A stretch of DNA of 64,000 nucleotides from Mucilaginibacter boryungensis (GCF_015221995.1 NZ_JADFFM010000001.1:620001-684000), one strand, 5' to 3'; positions 48,552-57,516 are shown, counted from the stretch's first letter. Translations and numbers: made by a program. The notes: generated by a model from the letters alone, not told the origin.

Positions 48552-51368
48552 TTATTTGGAGTTAGGTTGCGGGGCACCGCCCATTTTGTTAAAATCCCAG
48601 GTAATGCTGAACAGAAAATACCTGCGGATAGAGGTATAACTACTTTGTGTAATGGTACCATTAGACGAGTTACGGTTAAACCCACGGTTCTGATCGAACA
48701 GGTCGTTTCCACTTAACGACAGCTTTAGATTGTCCTGTTTCAATAATGTTTTAACAATAGACGCATTCAGGATAAACTGCGAAAAGGTTTCGTTAAAGGT
48801 TTGTGTTTTACCACGGTATTGATAATTGCCGTCAGAATTGATCTGTATTTTACCCGGCAGATACAAATTTAAATAACTATAACCCTGGAAAGTATAACCA
48901 TTGTTATTAATATTTGGCTGTAATGATGTTTTACCAAAGCTATATCCCGGACCGGCAGCTAGGCGGAAATCATATTTTTTTTGCTGCGATTTGTATAAAC
49001 TTAGCTGGCCGCTAAAGCCGCTTGTTGTGGTAGTATTAAGCACACCGTTTGAAAAGTTGTACGATTTACCACCATTACCACCAAAGAACAAGCCGGCGTT
49101 AATATTAATGCCGGGTATTTTTTTGCCATAATTGCCATTAAAAGAAAAATTATATGGCTGATGCCCCGTTAGGTTTACCGACTGATAAGTGTTTACACCA
49201 TTTTTGTAGGTATTATTATTTACAATGGCATTGCCGGTAAAACTGTACGAGCCGCTAAACCAGATAGACTCATCGGAAATTATTTTATACGAGTTGTAGT
49301 TAATACTAAAACGGTTATTGAATGCAGGTGATAGCAATGGGTTACCTGCCTGTATGTTCAACGGGTCGGTATTTACACGTACGGGTTGTATCTGATCAAT
49401 AGAGGGTTGGTTGGTATTACCAAAATACGAAATCCTGAACGACTTTTGTTGTGTAAACCTGTATTGATAACTGGCATTAGGGTTCCAGTTTAGAAAGTTA
49501 CGGCTAAGGCCGGTATGTGCTATTTCATCTGTTTGTTTATAATTAACCGCTGTTGCCCGTGCGCTTACATTAAGCGTTGATTTTGGTGCGCGGTAGTTTA
49601 AAGAAGCGCCAAAGTTGTTTGATAATTGATTAACGGTATAATCGTTACTGAATTTGGTATCTAAAGCGTTGTACACCCCGCCATTGTTGTTGAATGATTT
49701 TCTGTCGGAATTACTATTGATATCACCCAGACCATAATTGAATATTATTGATGTTTTTTTGTTCAACGGCTCGGTATAAGTGGCATTGCCGTTAAAATTA
49801 TGGGTTTTGGTAACCGTGGTTTTGTATTGATCGGTTTTTTGGGTACTATCCAGCAATGCTGTTGTTTTGTTATAAAAATCAATTTCTGATTTTAAAAACC
49901 CTTTCGCATCACTGTTATTCATATTGCCGGCCACATTTATAGAGATAGTACGCCCGGTCTTTTTGAATTTCCTGGTATAAAATGCGCTGGCATTAAATAT
50001 CTGGTTATTTACGTTGTTGGTCAGCGCACGCTGGTTAGTATTCAGTAAAGTATCAGGAACACCGGTAACGAACGACGGGCTGCTGGTAGTAGTCATATTA
50101 GTGCTATTGTTTTTGCTGTTTTTCTGCGTTCCATCAATAGCTAATTTTAAGGTAGACATACTGTCCAGCTTAACCGTGTAGGTGTAATCCAGCTTTTGCC
50201 TGAATACGCTGTTTTTAAAGTCCTGGTTGGTATTATTGCTGAAGCTACTGCCGGGCAGTGTCCTTTGCGTTTGATTATTTGAACTCCCGGTAATTTCGAG
50301 ATACCCGGCTTTATAATTGGCGTTCGCGGTCTTCTTGTCATTATCCCATTTGTTATCATAATGTATACCGCCTGTTTGCGCAATAGGGATACCCTGGCCG
50401 TTATACCTTCCATCGAACGAGTCCAGGTCGCCACCACCACCCCCAAAAAAGATAATACCGCCGTCGTCCGTAACTTCGGTGTTGCTGGTGCCGTATTTAT
50501 TACTGTCTTCCCAGCCAAGCCCCGTTTTACCCGTGTTTGAAGCGATACCATAGGCCGAAAACTTTTTCTTACCCGAAAAACGGTTATACATGGCCTGTGC
50601 CGAATAATAGCCATCGGTGCCCGCACCCGCGTCAACCTTGCCAAAGTAGCCGTTCTTTTTATCCTCTTTAAGTTTAATGTTAATGGTCTTGGTTTTTTGT
50701 CCGTCATCTACACCCGTAAAGGTAGCCTGGTCGCTTTTTTTATCATAAAGCTGCACCTTATCCACCATATCGCCGCGAATGTTTTTGGTGACCAGGGTAG
50801 GGTCGTCGCCAAAAAACTCCTCGCCATCAACCAATACCTTCTTCACTGTTTCGCCTTGCGCGGTAATTTTCCCATCCTTATCTACCTGTATGCCGGGTAA
50901 TTGCTTCAGCAAGTCCTCTACTTTTGAATTGGGCTGAATGGTGTAGGCCTTAGCATTGAATTCGGTGGTATCGCCTTTAATTTTCATAGCAGCGACGGTC
51001 CCTTTTATCAATACCTCCTGTAGCAGCTTAGCTTTTAAGGTAAGCGATATTTTCCCAAAATCGTGCTGTGGTTTGGCCTCATCTAAAGCAAAATGTTCCA
51101 CATAGTCGGCATAATCGGGGTAGGATACCAACAGGATGAATTTCCCTTTGGTTAGTTTGTTTAAGCTGAAAGTTCCGTTTGCACCGGCCCTCACAAACTC
51201 GCGCAGGGTTGAATCCTTTGCATTTAAAACGCAGATAGTGGTGCTTACCAGCCGTATGTTCGACGAACTGTCAATAACCGATCCTTTAACCGAATAGGTG
51301 GTTTGAGCAAAAGTACGTGATGAAAAAAACAGGTATAGTAGCAGCAGTGGTAGAATTGTGATTTTCAT
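48552..51368 (-). CDS. TonB-receptor-like outer-membrane beta-barrel protein
   Basis: 938 residues, signal peptide ending RTFAQ (about 22). Order: carboxypeptidase-regulatory-like domain (about 25-115, YSVKGSVIDSSSNIRLVSTT), plug-like domain (about 120-250, VEDLLKQLPGIQVDKDGKI, KKVLVDGEEFFGDDP, IRGDMVDKVQLYDKKS), and a C-terminal barrel (about 250-938) rich in Asn, Tyr and Gly, ending in Lys rather than a typical aromatic residue. The family is the OMP_b-brl_3 type common in Bacteroidota. Cargo is unknown. It is not a SusC, having no SusD partner. A GLPGLI gene follows 8 bp later. Confidence 0.88.
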   Translation of the reverse strand: MKITILPLLLLYLFFSSRTFAQTTYSVKGSVIDSSSNIRLVSTTICVLNAKDSTLREFVRAGANGTFSLNKLTKGKFILLVSYPDYADYVEHFALDEAKPQHDFGKISLTLKAKLLQEVLIKGTVAAMKIKGDTTEFNAKAYTIQPNSKVEDLLKQLPGIQVDKDGKITAQGETVKKVLVDGEEFFGDDPTLVTKNIRGDMVDKVQLYDKKSDQATFTGVDDGQKTKTINIKLKEDKKNGYFGKVDAGAGTDGYYSAQAMYNRFSGKKKFSAYGIASNTGKTGLGWEDSNKYGTSNTEVTDDGGIIFFGGGGGDLDSFDGRYNGQGIPIAQTGGIHYDNKWDNDKKTANANYKAGYLEITGSSNNQTQRTLPGSSFSNNTNQDFKNSVFRQKLDYTYTVKLDSMSTLKLAIDGTQKNSKNNSTNMTTTSSPSFVTGVPDTLLNTNQRALTNNVNNQIFNASAFYTRKFKKTGRTISINVAGNMNNSDAKGFLKSEIDFYNKTTALLDSTQKTDQYKTTVTKTHNFNGNATYTEPLNKKTSIIFNYGLGDINSNSDRKSFNNNGGVYNALDTKFSNDYTVNQLSNNFGASLNYRAPKSTLNVSARATAVNYKQTDEIAHTGLSRNFLNWNPNASYQYRFTQQKSFRISYFGNTNQPSIDQIQPVRVNTDPLNIQAGNPLLSPAFNNRFSINYNSYKIISDESIWFSGSYSFTGNAIVNNNTYKNGVNTYQSVNLTGHQPYNFSFNGNYGKKIPGININAGLFFGGNGGKSYNFSNGVLNTTTTSGFSGQLSLYKSQQKKYDFRLAAGPGYSFGKTSLQPNINNNGYTFQGYSYLNLYLPGKIQINSDGNYQYRGKTQTFNETFSQFILNASIVKTLLKQDNLKLSLSGNDLFDQNRGFNRNSSNGTITQSSYTSIRRYFLFSITWDFNKMGGAPQPNSK

Positions 51369-51536
51369 TTAGGGTTGGTTAAAATAGATGTCGTCAAGAT
51401 ATAACTAAAAATTTAGTATTCAAAAAAAAATTAACATTCATTAACACATATGAAGCGTTTTTATTGTTAGCGTTGCTTTCGTGTTTAAATTAAATTTCAT
51501 GCTGCAAGGGTAACGCAACCCGCAACGGGTAGCAAT

Positions 51537-51571
51537 AAAATGTGATGAATGGTGCGGAAAATGTGATGAAT
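51537..51571. promoter_or_regulatory. 14-bp direct repeat in the divergent promoter region
   Basis: AAAATGTGATGAAT occurs at 51537-51550 and again at 51558-51571, 21 bp apart (two helical turns), between the minus-strand barrel gene and the plus-strand glycosylase gene. This spacing fits a regulator binding as a tandem pair on one DNA face. No regulator is identified. Confidence 0.4.
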
Positions 51572-51601
51572 TAGGCGCTACGCTTTTAAACCCTGACGTT
51601 T

Positions 51602-51609
51602 TATATTTG
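51602..51609 (+). promoter_or_regulatory. Candidate -7 element TATATTTG for the DNA glycosylase gene
   Basis: Exact match to the Bacteroidota -7 consensus TAnnTTTG, ending 23 bp before the ATG at 51633. No clear TTTG is found at the expected upstream spacing, so support is partial. Confidence 0.35.
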
Positions 51610-51632
51610 TTATTTAAATCAAAACCAAGACT

Positions 51633-52409
51633 ATGCCCGAACTACCCGATCTGCAAGTATTCAGCCACAACCTTACCAAAGCCCTGAAAGGCAAAAAAGT
51701 AAAGCGTGTTGAAGTGCATAATACAAAAAAGCTAAACGTGAGCAGTAAAGAATTAAGTGCTGCGCTTGAAGGTAAAACCCTGAATAGGGTAGAGCGATCG
51801 GGCAAGGAACTGCACGTGCACTTTAGCGGCGACCAGGTACTTGGCCTGCACCTGATGCTGAACGGCAAACTGTATTTGTTTAAAGAAAAGAATGAGCAGA
51901 AGTATACCATTATTGAAATACTTTTTGATGATGACAGCGGCTTGGTAATGACCGATTTTCAGGGGATTGCGACGCCTACACTTAACCCCAAGGAGACGGA
52001 TGTCCCGGACGCCCTATCGGATGAGCTGGATTTGAAATACTTGCTGGCGCAACTGCAAAAGAAAAAAACCGCGGTAAAAAATATGCTGATGGACCAGCAT
52101 ATTGTGCGTGGTATAGGTAACGCTTATGCAGATGAAATTTTATGGGACGCCAAAATTTCGCCATTTTCCATAGCCAGGCAAATACCTGAAGAAAAAGTGA
52201 AAGAATTGCTAAAATCGATTAAAAACGTTTTAAAAGATGCAGAAAAGCAAATCCTGAAAACCCATCCCGATATTATAGCGGGCGAAGTACGCGACTTTAT
52301 GCTGGTACATAATTCAAAGAAGAAAGAAACTCCCGGCGGGCATAAAATTCACCAGAAACCAATAGCGTCGCGCAAGACTTATTATACTGACGAGCAGGTG
52401 GAGTATTAG
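51633..52409 (+). CDS. Fpg/Nei-family DNA glycosylase lacking zinc-finger cysteines
   Basis: 258 residues. The family removes oxidised bases using the N-terminal proline after Met removal: MPELPDLQVF has Pro 2 and Glu 3. Other marks are GLHLMLNGKLYLF (about 70), VKNMLMDQHIVRGIGNAYADEILW (helix-two-turn-helix, about 146-169, with the Asn-Ala-Tyr-Ala-Asp-Glu block) and a C-terminal SRKTYYTDEQVEY with the conserved Arg of the finger loop. Unlike classical Fpg, the last 40 residues contain no cysteines, so any finger is zincless, as in some eukaryotic and viral Nei-like enzymes. Substrate is uncertain. It ends 5 bp before the convergent TlpA gene. Confidence 0.85.
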   Translation: MPELPDLQVFSHNLTKALKGKKVKRVEVHNTKKLNVSSKELSAALEGKTLNRVERSGKELHVHFSGDQVLGLHLMLNGKLYLFKEKNEQKYTIIEILFDDDSGLVMTDFQGIATPTLNPKETDVPDALSDELDLKYLLAQLQKKKTAVKNMLMDQHIVRGIGNAYADEILWDAKISPFSIARQIPEEKVKELLKSIKNVLKDAEKQILKTHPDIIAGEVRDFMLVHNSKKKETPGGHKIHQKPIASRKTYYTDEQVEY

Positions 52410-52414
52410 GCAAA

Positions 52415-52984
52415 CTATTTGGAGATCTTATTCAGATATTCTAAAACTTTTGGGTTGCCGTAATCGGCACTGCCTTCCTGGTGAAAAACGATCTGGCCGT
52501 TTTTGTCAATAATAGTAGTGGCTGGTATAGAATTACTTACCAGGTTTGGCGGCACATTACTGGCCAGTTTATACAACGGCATATTGTAACGGTGCTTAGC
52601 CATAAATGGCAGGGATTTTGAGAAATTATGATCGGCATCGACTATAATAAACACTACGTTTCCATTATCTTTCAATTTCCCGTAAAGCTTATTGATAGAG
52701 GGCATTTCGGCAATACATGGCGGGCACCAGGTAGCCCAAAAATTCAGAAAAACTACCTTGCCTTTTTGATCGGCTAAGTGGATCTGTTTACCATCCGGGC
52801 TTTCAAAAATAACATCAGGCAAGCTGTTGGCTGTACTAACTGTGCTTACGTTTTTTGAAATATTGGGTTGGAAAAGCCCAACTTTCATCAACCCTTCAAT
52901 CACCAGGGCTTTTGCCGAGGGACTAAAGATCAGCATCAGTACGGCAACAAAAAACAACCCGTTAAATATTCTCGATCTGCTCAT
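52415..52984 (-). CDS. TlpA-family thioredoxin-like protein
   Basis: 189 residues. An N-terminal membrane segment (about 7-23) is an anchor or signal. The thioredoxin domain spans about 50-189, with the active site WATWCPPC (Cys 87, Cys 90) and the cis-Pro in NSIPATTIID (about 153). It belongs to the TlpA/ResA group that reduces disulfides outside the cytoplasm. Neighbours give no clue to the partner. Confidence 0.88.
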   Translation of the reverse strand: MSRSRIFNGLFFVAVLMLIFSPSAKALVIEGLMKVGLFQPNISKNVSTVSTANSLPDVIFESPDGKQIHLADQKGKVVFLNFWATWCPPCIAEMPSINKLYGKLKDNGNVVFIIVDADHNFSKSLPFMAKHRYNMPLYKLASNVPPNLVSNSIPATTIIDKNGQIVFHQEGSADYGNPKVLEYLNKISK

Positions 52985-53064
52985 TAGAGCAAATTAACAA
53001 ATAATGGACAGACTTACAAAGTTTTTAAAACTTCATAAGTCCCCAAAAATTCCCAAAAATTCCC

Positions 53065-53115
53065 ACTAATGACTAATGACTAATGACTAATGACTAATGA
53101 CTAATGACTAATGAC
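53065..53115. repeat. Seven-copy ACTAATG tandem repeat
   Basis: Seven perfect 7-bp units plus two bases. It reaches into the 3' end of the NTF2-like gene: the last codons (Arg-His-stop) of that gene are read from its right end. Two near-identical AAAAATTCCC units lie just left of it. Confidence 0.95.
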
Positions 53116-53458
53116 GTTCTAAAAGCGGCCGGGGATCGAACACGACCCTGATGTTGTTGATCTTCCCATCTATCACATGATACCAGCCACTGCTAAATAT
53201 GGTGTTATCGCCCATATTGATATCATAAAAAACCGAAACATCATCAGCATCGATAAACATGCGTTTGATCTCGTATTTAAACTTCATTTTTTCCATATCC
53301 TGGAAATAAGCATCGGCGCCATTGCGTGAGCCCAGTACTCCCACAAACTTCATATCATCGCGCGCATATTGGCGGGCTGCAGTAAAATCCTCATTGTTCA
53401 TGGCCTTCAGGAAAGCGTTAATAACTTCCCCGGCATTTGTTGGCTTTGTATTTTCCAT
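53108..53458 (-). CDS. NTF2-like / SnoaL-type small protein
   Basis: 116 residues when started at the ATG at 53458 (MENTKPTNAGEVI). An ATG at 53524 would add 22 residues of unlikely sequence. The fold is a small alpha+beta cone (NTF2-like superfamily): AGEVINAFLKAMNNEDFTAARQ helix, then MKFVGVLGSRNGADAY and strand pairs ending SGWYHVIDGKINNIRVVFDP. Members range from isomerases to stress-response ligand binders, so no role is proposed. Its stop codon lies inside a 7-bp tandem repeat. Confidence 0.75.
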   Translation of the reverse strand: MENTKPTNAGEVINAFLKAMNNEDFTAARQYARDDMKFVGVLGSRNGADAYFQDMEKMKFKYEIKRMFIDADDVSVFYDINMGDNTIFSSGWYHVIDGKINNIRVVFDPRPLLERH

Positions 53459-53560
53459 GGTTGTATAACAAGTGATGTTATAATTTGGTTTAAAGGATGA
53501 ATTGAACACCAATAATATGGACAAACTATTTTATAATCAGTAAGTTTACTTAAATGACCA

Positions 53561-55096
53561 ATGACAATGACTCAAACAGTACTTTTAAAAAGCACGGCAG
53601 GTAAATGGATAATGGTATCAACCATACTGGCATCGGCTATGGCCTTTATTGATGCTACGGCGTTAAATGTGGTATTGCCATCATTACAAAAAAGTTTAAA
53701 TGCCAGCGGCGCCGATCTGTTTTGGATACTAAATGCCTACTTGTTAATGCTGGCATCGCTGATATTGATTGGGGGCGCCATGGGCGATAAGCTGGGCCGG
53801 AAAAAGGTATTTATGGCCGGTATATCTGTATTTATACTCGGTTCGGCCGCTTGCGGCATTGCAAGCAGCGTGCTGTTGCTGGTAATATTTCGCATTATCC
53901 AGGGTATTGGCGGCGCCCTGATGATACCGGGTAGTTTATCTCTTATTTCATCATCTATTGATCCGAAAGAACGCGGTAAGGCCATTGGTACCTGGTCGGC
54001 ATTTACAACGGTAGTTACTATGGGCGGGCCAATATTGGGTGGGGCATTGGCCGACGCTGGTTTATGGCGTTACATCTTTTTTATTAATGTACCATTTGGC
54101 GTGGCAGCGCTAATAATGTTATGGTTAAAAGTGAAAGAGAACCATGATGACAGTGCTGATAAATCGCTCGATTTTCCTGGCGCTATAACCATTGCTTTTG
54201 GCTTAGCTTTAATAACTTTCGGCTTTTTACGGATACCTGCGGTTGGGTTATACAACTGGCAAGCATATGGGGCGTTGGCTGCTGGGGTAGTGTTGCTAAT
54301 TGTTTTTATTCTCATCGAACGTAAAAGCAAACACCCAATGATGCCTTTAGAATTATTTGCTAATGCCACTTTCAGCGGGGCTAATTTGCTTACATTTTTT
54401 CTATACGCGGGCTTAGGCGCGGGGATGTTGTTCCTCTCGTTAAACATGGTACAGGCGCAAGGGTATAGTCAGTTTCAATCTGGTTTAACTTTTCTGCCAT
54501 TTACCGTTTTAATGATATCACTCGCGCGTTTTGCTGGTAGCCTGGCAGATAAGTATGGTCCAAAATGGTTTCTGATCATTGGTCCGGCCGCAGCCGGGGC
54601 GGGTTTATTGATATTATCCTTTGTGAAGCAAACTAACGGTCCGGCCGATTATTGGACTACGTTTTTCCCCGGGGTGTTAGTACTTGGTTTGGGTATGTCA
54701 TTTACGGTAGCGCCGCTAACTACCGCCGTAATGACTTCGGTTAGCAACCATTTCTCTGGTACAGCCTCGGGCATCAATAATGCCATGACACGTATTTCGG
54801 GCGTTTTTGCTAACGCCATATTTGGGGCACTGGCGGTGTTGTTTTTTGCAGGGATGCTACAAAAGGAAATACAACCGCTAAAGCTTGATATTAAAGAAAA
54901 ACAAACTATTATGCAGCAAGCTAATAACCTGGGCAATGCCAATGTACCCAAAGCCTCAGGCAATCAGCATGCTGCTCAAATTGAAAAAGCCTACCATAAC
55001 AGCTTTATTAGCGCCTATGGCAAGATCATGAAAATATCTGCCGGGTTAGGGTTTTTAGGCGCGCTGATGGCATTGGTATTTATCAGAAAAAAATGA
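53561..55096 (+). CDS. MFS drug exporter, DHA2 (EmrB/QacA) type
   Basis: 511 residues with about 14 membrane helices, the DHA2 number. Motif A GGAMGDKLGRKKVF (about 67-80), RIIQGIGGALMIPGSLSLI (about 111-129) and motif C region TMGGPILGGALADAG (about 152-166) are seen. A short loop (AEKAYHNSFISAYGKI-like, about 475) precedes the last helix. It is probably a proton-driven efflux pump for small toxic compounds. The start could be 53561 or 53567. It is divergent from the NTF2-like gene, with about 100 bp between them. Confidence 0.9.
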   Translation: MTMTQTVLLKSTAGKWIMVSTILASAMAFIDATALNVVLPSLQKSLNASGADLFWILNAYLLMLASLILIGGAMGDKLGRKKVFMAGISVFILGSAACGIASSVLLLVIFRIIQGIGGALMIPGSLSLISSSIDPKERGKAIGTWSAFTTVVTMGGPILGGALADAGLWRYIFFINVPFGVAALIMLWLKVKENHDDSADKSLDFPGAITIAFGLALITFGFLRIPAVGLYNWQAYGALAAGVVLLIVFILIERKSKHPMMPLELFANATFSGANLLTFFLYAGLGAGMLFLSLNMVQAQGYSQFQSGLTFLPFTVLMISLARFAGSLADKYGPKWFLIIGPAAAGAGLLILSFVKQTNGPADYWTTFFPGVLVLGLGMSFTVAPLTTAVMTSVSNHFSGTASGINNAMTRISGVFANAIFGALAVLFFAGMLQKEIQPLKLDIKEKQTIMQQANNLGNANVPKASGNQHAAQIEKAYHNSFISAYGKIMKISAGLGFLGALMALVFIRKK

Positions 55097-55145
55097 GTGT
55101 ATAATTCTGTAGTTAAAGATACGGGTGTACAAATGACAAAATGGA

Positions 55146-55820
55146 TTACCCCGATACCTTTACGCTTCTTACCACCTTTTTGCTCATTACCTGTTCATAG
55201 TATTTACAAAACGATGTAAGGGGGCATATCTCGCATTTTGGCCGCCTGGCTATACAAATATAACGACCGTGCAATATTAGCCAATGGTGGGCTATCGCTA
55301 TTGTATGGCGGGGCAGGTGCTTCATCAACTGTTTTTCAACAGCTAAGGGTGTGCGGGCATTACTGGTTAAGCCAATACGGTTTGCCACGCGGAATACGTG
55401 CGTATCCACAGCCATTGCGGGTATATCATAAATAACCGAAGCAATTACATTGGCAGTTTTGCGGCCAACGCCCGGCATTTTCTGTAACTCGTTCAGGTCG
55501 GATGGCACTTCGCCTTTAAATTCGCCTATCAGCATTTTGGCCATGCCAACCAGGTGCTTTGCTTTATTATTAGGATAGCTTACACTGCGGATATAGGTAA
55601 AAACCTCTTCAGGGGTAGCTAAAGCTAAACTTTCGGGATTGGGAAAGCGATCGAACAGGGCAGGGGTAACCTGGTTAATACGTTTATCAGTACATTGTGC
55701 AGATAATATAACTGCCACCAGTAATTCGTATGGGTTGGTGTAATTTAATTCGGTAACCGGGTTGGGCTGATGCTCGGAAAAATATTCAACAAACAGGCGA
55801 TAGCGGTCTTGTTTAAGCAT
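55146..55820 (-). CDS. nth: Endonuclease III
   Basis: 224 residues; base-excision repair glycosylase/AP-lyase for oxidised pyrimidines. I start at ATG 55820 (the codon at 55826 is TTG). The helix-hairpin-helix LQKMPGVGRKTANV contains catalytic Lys 121, and the catalytic Asp 139 is in AVDTHVFRVANR. The iron-sulfur loop has Cys 189, 196, 199 and 205 in the standard C-x6-C-x2-C-x5-C spacing. The length is normal. It converges on the MFS gene with 49 bp between stops. Confidence 0.95.
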   Translation of the reverse strand: MLKQDRYRLFVEYFSEHQPNPVTELNYTNPYELLVAVILSAQCTDKRINQVTPALFDRFPNPESLALATPEEVFTYIRSVSYPNNKAKHLVGMAKMLIGEFKGEVPSDLNELQKMPGVGRKTANVIASVIYDIPAMAVDTHVFRVANRIGLTSNARTPLAVEKQLMKHLPRHTIAIAHHWLILHGRYICIARRPKCEICPLTSFCKYYEQVMSKKVVRSVKVSG

Positions 55821-55874
55821 CAGCAAATATAATGAAAGTCATTATGCCCGGCATCATGTTGCTATGGCGCATAG

Positions 55875-55946
55875 AAAAGTCTTAAGTCAATGATATCGGA
55901 TAGATAGAAAAGGTAAGCGCAAAATTGTATATGACTTAAGACTTTT
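55875..55946. repeat. 15-bp inverted repeat pair with 42-nt spacer
   Basis: AAAAGTCTTAAGTCA (55875-55889) and its exact complement (55932-55946) flank 42 nt between the nth start and the end of the small 65-residue gene. It could be a terminator for the minus-strand small gene or a repeat remnant. T-runs are short. Confidence 0.5.
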
Positions 55947-55960
55947 TTGTCGGGCTAAAA

Positions 55961-56158
55961 CTAACGAAGGCTTTTTGAGTAATTCAGGATATTGTCAATA
56001 GTTTGCTGTTCAGGTACTCTTTGCAGCAAATCCAGATCGGTACGGATAGCATGATAAAACACCATTTCATCCGGGTCCATTAACGCTATTTCATCTGATT
56101 CTTTCACGGCAGCCTGGTTATTAGTTACTTTTAAAGTTGTAGTAGAAGTTTCATCCAT
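55961..56158 (-). CDS. Small acidic protein of unknown function (65 residues)
   Basis: No family recognised. The sequence has an N-terminal Thr-rich start (MDETSTTTLKV), a central acidic segment (ESDEIALMDPDEMVFYHA) and a C-terminal helix (TIDNILNYSKSLR). There is no signal peptide or membrane segment. It occupies its own stretch between an inverted repeat and a long gap, so it is probably expressed alone. Real-gene support is moderate: correct strand context and clean frame, but short. Confidence 0.5.
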   Translation of the reverse strand: MDETSTTTLKVTNNQAAVKESDEIALMDPDEMVFYHAIRTDLDLLQRVPEQQTIDNILNYSKSLR

Positions 56159-56471
56159 AAGTTTTGTTTTGTTCGGTTATTCTGTTCTGTTTGTATGATT
56201 ATACAACGTAAGATACAAAGAGATATTTTGTTAAATGAAAATTAAATGAAATTATTTTAAGGGAAATAACAAGCAGGGTATCAATTTGTTGTTGTAATAT
56301 CATATCAACGTGCAGCGGGTGCGTAAAATTGCCTTTAAGGAATTTTTATTTCGTAATAAAATATGATCTGGTTAATAGCAACTCAGGGATAGGCGGGCAA
56401 AAAAAATGCCCCAGACGGGGCATTTTCAACATATTACTTTTTGCAGGAAATCACTCCTGTTGAACTATTTA
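56159..56471. other. Intergenic region between the small gene and the sigma-factor gene
   Basis: 313 bp, AT-rich. It contains the sigma-factor terminator (56403-56426) and otherwise no supported gene. It should include the promoter of the 65-residue protein, but no consensus match was found. Confidence 0.5.
56403..56426 (-). terminator. Terminator of the sigma-factor gene
   Basis: AAAATGCCCC and GGGGCATTTT are perfect complements around AGAC. On the minus strand the stem is followed by a long T-run. It lies 46 bp after the stop of the sigma-factor gene. Confidence 0.85.
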
Positions 56472-57056
56472 TTAGTTTTTAAAACTTAATTCTTTGTTCT
56501 GCATCATTTTACGCAGGTTATTAAGCGCGTAACGCATGCGGCCAAGGGCGGTGTTTATACTAACCTGGGTAATATCGGCTATTTCTTTAAAGCTTAGATC
56601 GCCAAAGTGGCGCATAATTAATACTTCTTTCTGTTCTTCGGGCAAAAGATATATTAACGATTTAAGGTCTTTATAGGTTTGTTCGCGCACCAGGCGGTCT
56701 TCGGCGCTTTCATCATAATTACCCAATACTTCAAAAATGTCAAAATCATCGCCACCATTAACCAGTGGGGTGCGTTTCTCGCGGCGGAAATGGTCTATCA
56801 CCAAATTATGCGCAATGCGGCTAACCCAGGGAAGAAACTTGCCTTCCTCGTTATATTTTCCGGCCTTAAGGGTATTAATTACTTTAATGAAGGTATCCTG
56901 GAAAATGTCCTCGGCCAGGGCCTCGTCTTTTACCAGCAGATAAATTGAAGTATATATTTTGGATTGATACCGCCTGATCAATTCTACCAAGCCACCTTCA
57001 TCCCCGGCAATATACAGATGGATTAAATCCTGATCACTTTTCAATTGAAAATCCAT
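56472..57056 (-). CDS. ECF-type RNA polymerase sigma factor
   Basis: 194 residues with the two sigma domains. Region 2 (about 10-95): DQDLIHLYIAGDEGGLVELIRRY, EDIFQDTFIKVINTL and WVSRIAHNLVIDHFRR. Region 4 (about 130-185): LKSLIYLLPEEQKEVLIMRHFGDLSFKEIA and a helix-turn-helix ending MRYALNNLRKMM. No anti-sigma gene adjoins it. In Bacteroidota such stand-alone sigma factors are common and their regulons vary. A 15-bp palindrome lies just upstream of its start. Confidence 0.9.
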   Translation of the reverse strand: MDFQLKSDQDLIHLYIAGDEGGLVELIRRYQSKIYTSIYLLVKDEALAEDIFQDTFIKVINTLKAGKYNEEGKFLPWVSRIAHNLVIDHFRREKRTPLVNGGDDFDIFEVLGNYDESAEDRLVREQTYKDLKSLIYLLPEEQKEVLIMRHFGDLSFKEIADITQVSINTALGRMRYALNNLRKMMQNKELSFKN

Positions 57057-57068
57057 AGAACTTGTGCT

Positions 57069-57083
57069 ACTTTAAATTAAAGT
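57069..57083. promoter_or_regulatory. 15-bp palindrome ACTTTAA-A-TTAAAGT upstream of the sigma factor
   Basis: Perfect 7-bp arms around one base, 12 bp upstream of the start codon. A related half-site (TTTTAAAGTAAAG) lies about 20 bp further upstream. Could be an operator; no regulator is known. Confidence 0.3.
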
Positions 57084-57481
57084 TAAAAACTAAAATATGT
57101 CTCTTTTAAAGTAAAGTTCTAATCTATAAGGGGCTCCTTTTGTGTTTTACGTTACCAAATAAAATGATTAATCATTAAAAAAACAAATAATTTACATTTA
57201 TTAACGTTTAAAGTTTTTTATTAAAAATCCACGTCAATTGATGTAGAATAAGCCATTTAATAATAATCGGCTGTTCACTTTATAAATATAAGGAATAAAT
57301 TTTGGTATTCCATAATAATTAAACTATTTTTTTAGTTGTCAAGCTGGCAAGTATTTTCATTACAATCACCTGATAATTAAAACTAAAACAGGTTTGGAAA
57401 GTGCTAAATTTTTTAGGATTTTTGCATTTTGGAAGAAAGTTCATGGTCTGTAGCCCGTATACCATGGTTTCTCCCCGCTAA

Positions 57482-57516
57482 CTATGGACTATGGTCCATC
57501 GACTATCGACCATCAA
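57482..57516. repeat. Degenerate 7-bp-period tract before uvrA
   Basis: Five heptamers: CTATGGA, CTATGGT, CCATCGA, CTATCGA and CCATCAA. The last ends 2 bp before the start codon of uvrA (57519). Confidence 0.6.

Noticed and set aside
50147-50707. A 186-codon open frame inside the barrel gene, same strand
   Set aside because: It is a frame-shifted shadow of the barrel-protein gene, Arg/Lys/Pro-rich with no domain.
53065-53115. CRISPR or phase-variation array
   Set aside because: Units are 7 bp with no spacers, and unit number cannot shift the reading frame of the neighbouring gene because the stop is in the first unit read.
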